Shown: positions 61,353 to 64,000 of the stretch, piece by piece
How the letters are laid out: each line of letters opens with the position of its first letter
Position numbering within the stretch: position 1 is the first letter of the stretch
DNA from: an uncultured Eubacteriales bacterium
Lineage (GTDB): Bacteria > Bacillota > Clostridia > Oscillospirales > CAG-272
NCBI GenBank assembly: GCA_934796165.1
Contig: CAKVOU010000010.1
Location: forward strand, 1 to 64,000
Reading direction: 5' to 3'
DNA: 64,000 nt
Made by a program: the position numbers and the translations under genes
The notes under the pieces: model-generated
Database searches by the model: none
Told to the model about the DNA's origin: nothing
Seen by the model: only the letters and a program-made list of their open reading frames with translations

Positions 61353-61383
61353 TTGACTTCAAGTATACTTGAAGTGATAGAAT
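61353..61383 (+). promoter_or_regulatory. MerR-type promoter with palindromic operator before the reductase
   Basis: TTGACT (61353-61358) and TAGAAT (61378-61383) are separated by 19 bp, the overlong spacer typical of MerR-activated promoters. The spacer holds the perfect 20-bp palindrome ACTTCAAGTATACTTGAAGT (61356-61375). Confidence 0.88.
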
Positions 61384-61419
61384 TTGTAAAGAACAATTTT
61401 TATATGGGGAGGAATCATC

Positions 61420-62412
61420 ATGTATCAGGCACAGGACACGCGCTATCAGTCCATGCAATATTCGCACTGCGGAAAGAGCGGACTGCAGCTTCCTGCCGTT
61501 TCACTCGGCTTCTGGCACAACTTCGGCGATTCGTCGCTCTATGAGAACATGAAACAGCTCTGCTTCACTGCCTTCGACCACGGAATCACGCATTTCGATC
61601 TGGCAAACAACTACGGACCGAACCCCGGGAGCGCCGAACGGAACCTGGGGCGCATTCTCCGCGAGGAGCTTGGTGCCTACCGTGACGAGCTGATCATCAG
61701 CACGAAGGCTGGCTACGAGATGTGGGACGGACCTTACGGAAACTGGGGCAGCAGGAAGTATCTTCTCGCAAGCCTTGACCAGAGCTTACAGCGCATGGGG
61801 CTTCCTTATGTGGATATTTTCTATCACCACCGCATGGACCCCGAAACCCCGCTTGAGGAGACCATGGGCGCGCTCGCGCAGGCGGTCACGGCAGGTAAGG
61901 CTCTGTACGTCGGTCTCTCCAATTATGACGGCGAGACCATGGAAAAAGCCTGCAAAATTCTGAACGAGCTTCACTGCCCGTTCATCATCAACCAGAACCG
62001 TTACTCCATTTTTGACCGTACCATCGAGCAAAACGGTCTGAAGGAAACCGCCGCCCGGCTTGAAAAGGGCATCATTGCCTTCAGTCCCCTGGCGCAGGGA
62101 ATGCTGACGGACCGGTATCTGCACGGCATTCCGGAAGACAGCCGCATCAGAACGGACGGACGTTTCCTGCACGCGGCAGATCTGACGGAAAAGCGTCTGC
62201 ACCAGATCAGCGCCCTCAATGAAGTTGCATCCACCCGCGGACAGACACTTGCCGAAATGGCACTCAGCTGGATTCTGCGCGACGGGATCGTGACAAGTGT
62301 CCTGATCGGCGCATCCAAGCCGTCTCAGATCCTGGACAATATCAAGGCGTTGGAGAATACTTCTTTTTCCAAAGAAGAACAGGAAAAGATTGATCGGATT
62401 ACGGAAATGTGA
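61420..62412 (+). CDS. Aldo/keto reductase (YghZ/L-glyceraldehyde-3-phosphate reductase type)
   Basis: 330 residues. It is an NAD(P)H-dependent TIM-barrel oxidoreductase. The catalytic tetrad is D60 and Y65 (HFDLANNYGPNPGSAE), K96 (IISTKAGYEMW) and H136/H137 (DIFYHHRMD). The long GYEMWDGPYGNWGSRKYL loop is typical of the YghZ/Gpr subgroup, which reduces short aldehydes such as methylglyoxal or L-glyceraldehyde 3-phosphate. It is divergent from and probably activated by the MerR protein. The ORF is preceded by GGAGG. Confidence 0.93.
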   Translation: MYQAQDTRYQSMQYSHCGKSGLQLPAVSLGFWHNFGDSSLYENMKQLCFTAFDHGITHFDLANNYGPNPGSAERNLGRILREELGAYRDELIISTKAGYEMWDGPYGNWGSRKYLLASLDQSLQRMGLPYVDIFYHHRMDPETPLEETMGALAQAVTAGKALYVGLSNYDGETMEKACKILNELHCPFIINQNRYSIFDRTIEQNGLKETAARLEKGIIAFSPLAQGMLTDRYLHGIPEDSRIRTDGRFLHAADLTEKRLHQISALNEVASTRGQTLAEMALSWILRDGIVTSVLIGASKPSQILDNIKALENTSFSKEEQEKIDRITEM

Positions 62413-62469
62413 TTTTCCAAAAAGTCTTGCAGGTGGTTTCCGGGCAAGCGAAATGTGTGTTGTCGGCAC

Positions 62470-62741
62470 CCTGCGAAAAAACAAAAACGCCTTCCGAATG
62501 GAAAGTGTGAAAATTCAAATGCTCGGGATGTCGCCTACGAGAACAGTCTCCGCTACGCTCCGACGCAAGATTTGCTGACGCAAACTTGCTTCCGGATGCC
62601 ACCGGCAGTCCGAATGTTCCGAACCCATGCGCAAGCGGGGTTGTTTTGTGGATTCAGAGTTCTCTGCGCTTGCGCTGTGCCATAGCGAGTAGGGGTCACC
62701 AGCACAAAAAACACCTTCCATTCGGAAGGTGTTTTTTGTGC
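62470..62741. repeat. tRNA-associated repetitive-looking segment
   Basis: Its left edge has an imperfect hairpin-like sequence (CGCCTTCC-GAAT-GGAAAGTG, about 62483-62503) and its right edge the closely similar CACCTTCC-ATTC-GGAAGGTG (62712-62731). Between them is GC-rich sequence without a convincing gene; an 84-codon reverse frame starting inside tRNA-Glu is likely chance. The layout suggests an inserted or duplicated element, but its nature is unknown. Confidence 0.5.
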
Positions 62742-62754
62742 TGGTGACCCCTAC
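62689..62754 (-). terminator. 31-bp perfect inverted repeat joining tRNA-Glu 3' end and terminator
   Basis: Bases 62689-62719 and 62724-62754 are exact inverse copies around a 4-base loop (62720-62723). The inner part (CACCTTCC/GGAAGGTG and a TTTTTT run) is a normal terminator for tRNA-Glu; the outer 13 bp is the 3' end of the tRNA and an inverted copy of it. Confidence 0.92.
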
Positions 62755-62816
62755 GGGAATCGAACCCATATCTTCGCCGTGAGAGGGCGACGTCTTAACC
62801 GTTTGACTAAGGGGCC
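62742..62816 (-). tRNA. tRNA-Glu (CTC)
   Basis: Reverse-strand cloverleaf: acceptor GGCCCCT/AGGGGTC, anticodon loop CTCTCAC (anticodon CTC) on stem TCGCC/GGCGA, T-loop GGTTCGATTCC and encoded CCA. It reads GAG codons. Its 3' 13 bases are repeated in inverted form 53 bp downstream. Confidence 0.95.
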
Positions 62817-62835
62817 GGATTTCGGCGACTTTTGT

Positions 62836-62864
62836 ATTATATCACATCAATCGCCGGAATGCAA
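62836..62864 (-). promoter_or_regulatory. Sigma-A promoter of tRNA-Glu
   Basis: Reverse strand TTGCAT (62864-62859), 17 bp, TATAAT (62841-62836), about 20 bp upstream of the tRNA. Confidence 0.8.
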
Positions 62865-62960
62865 GACTTTTTTCAAAATTTCTGATAATTTTTTTGTATG
62901 ATCGGCTTTACCCGTTTTCCGGTTCGCAGAAAGCCCTGTTCGGGTGAGGTACCACGTCGT

Positions 62961-63575
62961 TCAATCCGGCTGTTTATCCGGGTCAGGCTCCCTTCCGACT
63001 GCGGCAAGATAACCGCTATAATCCGTCACGGTGCGGAGCGCCGCAAGAAGCGCGTTCGGGGTCATGCCCGCGGGCAGGTCAAATTTCGCGGCAATCTCGT
63101 CCCGCCTCACGGTGCTGTTTTCCCCGCCGGTCAACCCGTCAATATAAAAATCCGTTTTGGAAAGCGGATTCTCCGCATAGGCGCGGTACTTCTCCGGGTC
63201 ACAGTACGGCTTGAGCAGGTCGTAGAGCAGGTCGTTTTCCATGCCCTCCACCCCGAGGTATCCGTCGGCAGAGGGGGCTTCCTTGCGCTTTTCCTTCCCT
63301 TTGATCTGGGGAATGTACAGCTGAATCAGGCGGTCAGCCGGCAGGGCGCGGGTAATATACGACCGGATCAGCTTCCCCGCCCCGTCGCTGTCGGTGAGCA
63401 GGATCAGGGGCGTGGATTTTGCAAGCGCGCGGATGACCGCGAGTTTTTCCTTCTGATTGAACACACCGAAGCCGTCCGTCCGGATCACGCGGCAATCCGC
63501 GACCGAAAGGAGGCGAAGACAATCGTACTTTCCCTCCACGATAACGGGATACGGCAGCTTGAGTTTTTCTTTCAT
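62961..63575 (-). CDS. rnmV: Ribonuclease M5-like TOPRIM nuclease
   Basis: 204 residues. RNase M5 matures the 5S rRNA precursor in Firmicutes. It has the TOPRIM signatures VIVEGKYDCLRL (catalytic Glu) and ILLTDSDGAGKLIR (DxD), then a central KGKEKRKEAPSADGYLGVEG as in RnmV, and a C-terminal helical domain. The start at 63575 follows AGGTGG. It is 12 bp downstream of uppP, so the two are probably cotranscribed. It is slightly longer than the Bacillus enzyme. Confidence 0.9.
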   Translation of the reverse strand: MKEKLKLPYPVIVEGKYDCLRLLSVADCRVIRTDGFGVFNQKEKLAVIRALAKSTPLILLTDSDGAGKLIRSYITRALPADRLIQLYIPQIKGKEKRKEAPSADGYLGVEGMENDLLYDLLKPYCDPEKYRAYAENPLSKTDFYIDGLTGGENSTVRRDEIAAKFDLPAGMTPNALLAALRTVTDYSGYLAAVGREPDPDKQPD

Positions 63576-63587
63576 AGTTTCCACCTG

Positions 63588-64000
63588 TCAGGCACGGGAG
63601 AAGAGGAAGAATCCGAGCACCAGCAGACCGAGCGCAATGCGGTAAATGCCGAATGCGGAGAAGGAATGCTTCCTGACAAAATCCATAAGGAAACGAATGG
63701 CGATCATGGAGACCGCAAAAGAGACGATACAGCCAACGAGAAGGACCGCCCATGCAAGTCCCGGAACCGAAACGCCCTCCCCGGAAACGTATCTGAAGAA
63801 ACCAAGCGCCTTGACAAGGCTTGCGCCTGCCATGACGGGAATCGCCATAAAAAAGGAGAACTCCGCCGCGGCGGTGCGGGAAAGCCCCATGCACATACCG
63901 CCGAGGATGGTGGAACCCGAACGCGAGGTGCCGGGAATCATGGACAGCGCCTGAAACGCTCCCATTCCGAGTGCATGGCGGCAGGTCACTCTGTCCACGG
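63588..64000 (-). CDS. uppP: Undecaprenyl-diphosphatase UppP (C-terminal part)
   Basis: The last ~136 codons of a gene whose 5' end lies beyond the window. The BacA/UppP signature MIPGTSRSGSTI is present, followed by four or five hydrophobic segments and the end GIYRIALGLLVLGFFLFSR. The integral membrane enzyme dephosphorylates undecaprenyl diphosphate to recycle the cell-wall lipid carrier and gives low-level bacitracin resistance. The frame is open to the window edge, so no start is assigned. Confidence 0.93.
   Translation of the reverse strand, partial: VDRVTCRHALGMGAFQALSMIPGTSRSGSTILGGMCMGLSRTAAAEFSFFMAIPVMAGASLVKALGFFRYVSGEGVSVPGLAWAVLLVGCIVSFAVSMIAIRFLMDFVRKHSFSAFGIYRIALGLLVLGFFLFSRA

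Noticed and set aside
62515..62769. 84-codon reverse-strand frame that begins inside tRNA-Glu
   Set aside because: It starts within the tRNA and runs through the terminator hairpin; no ribosome site.

Overview
The window reads as chromosome of an endospore-forming, anaerobic member of the Clostridia, most plausibly an uncultured gut or rumen lineage; I cannot place it below class level. The reasons are the spoIIGA-sigE pair, a complete six-subunit Rnf ferredoxin:NAD+ oxidoreductase locus, the dgt-dnaG-rpoD operon order, CCA-encoding tRNA genes, very large BspA-type leucine-rich-repeat lipoproteins, GH2 and GH36 glycosidases with a xylose-isomerase pathway, and near-perfect TTGACA-N17-TATAAT promoters. 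The sequence is GC-rich by eye.

Layout. 1-360: four tRNA genes (Val, Asp, Phe, Gly) read leftward from two tandem promoters. 0.8-3.0 kb: yerC-methyltransferase-hslO. 3.0-4.3 kb: a calcium/cation antiporter behind a yybP-ykoY (Mn2+) type riboswitch. 4.3-14.3 kb: sugar locus, with a ROK glucokinase and a leftward xylA-xylB-GH2-GH2 operon. 14.4-21.2 kb: two related LRR surface lipoproteins that look like a tandem duplication. 21.4-23.6 kb: GH36 alpha-galactosidase. 23.8-26.5 kb: a membrane protein divergent from a small XRE regulator, a pyridoxamine kinase with an in-frame stop, and a zinc-ribbon membrane protein. 26.7-31.9 kb: rnfC-D-G-E-(A+B), in which RnfA and RnfB are one polypeptide. 32-33.5 kb: gluQ and a repeat-bearing spacer. 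33.5-37.1 kb: two prepilin-like proteins with unusually large ectodomains. 37.3-41.7 kb: membrane protein, SGNH hydrolase, amidase-domain protein, a ~64-bp tandem repeat, and dinB with a small partner. 42-48 kb: yfmF-yfmH-lgt-folD-DD-carboxypeptidase operon. 48-51 kb: HAD phosphatase and a solute-binding-like lipoprotein. 51.3-55.5 kb: dgt-dnaG-rpoD. 55.8-59 kb: NUDIX, YigZ, HflX, L31. 59-60.7 kb: spoIIGA-sigE. 60.9-62.4 kb: MerR regulator divergent from an aldo/keto reductase. 62.4-62.8 kb: tRNA-Glu with a remarkable inverted repeat. 63-64 kb: RNase M5 and the 3' part of uppP.

How it fits together: extracellular or intracellular GH2/GH36 enzymes release hexoses and pentoses that enter central metabolism through glucokinase and XylAB; Rnf couples the reduced ferredoxin from fermentation to NAD+ reduction and an ion gradient; the LRR lipoproteins, prepilin-like proteins and solute-binding lipoprotein form the cell-surface part. 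The rest is replication, transcription, translation and envelope housekeeping. I saw no phage, transposase, CRISPR array or recognisable defence system. The strongest candidates for something not widely described are the RnfA-RnfB fusion, the pair of giant-ectodomain prepilins without pilus machinery nearby, the riboswitch-controlled CaCA antiporter, and the tRNA-Glu-associated 31-bp perfect inverted repeat.
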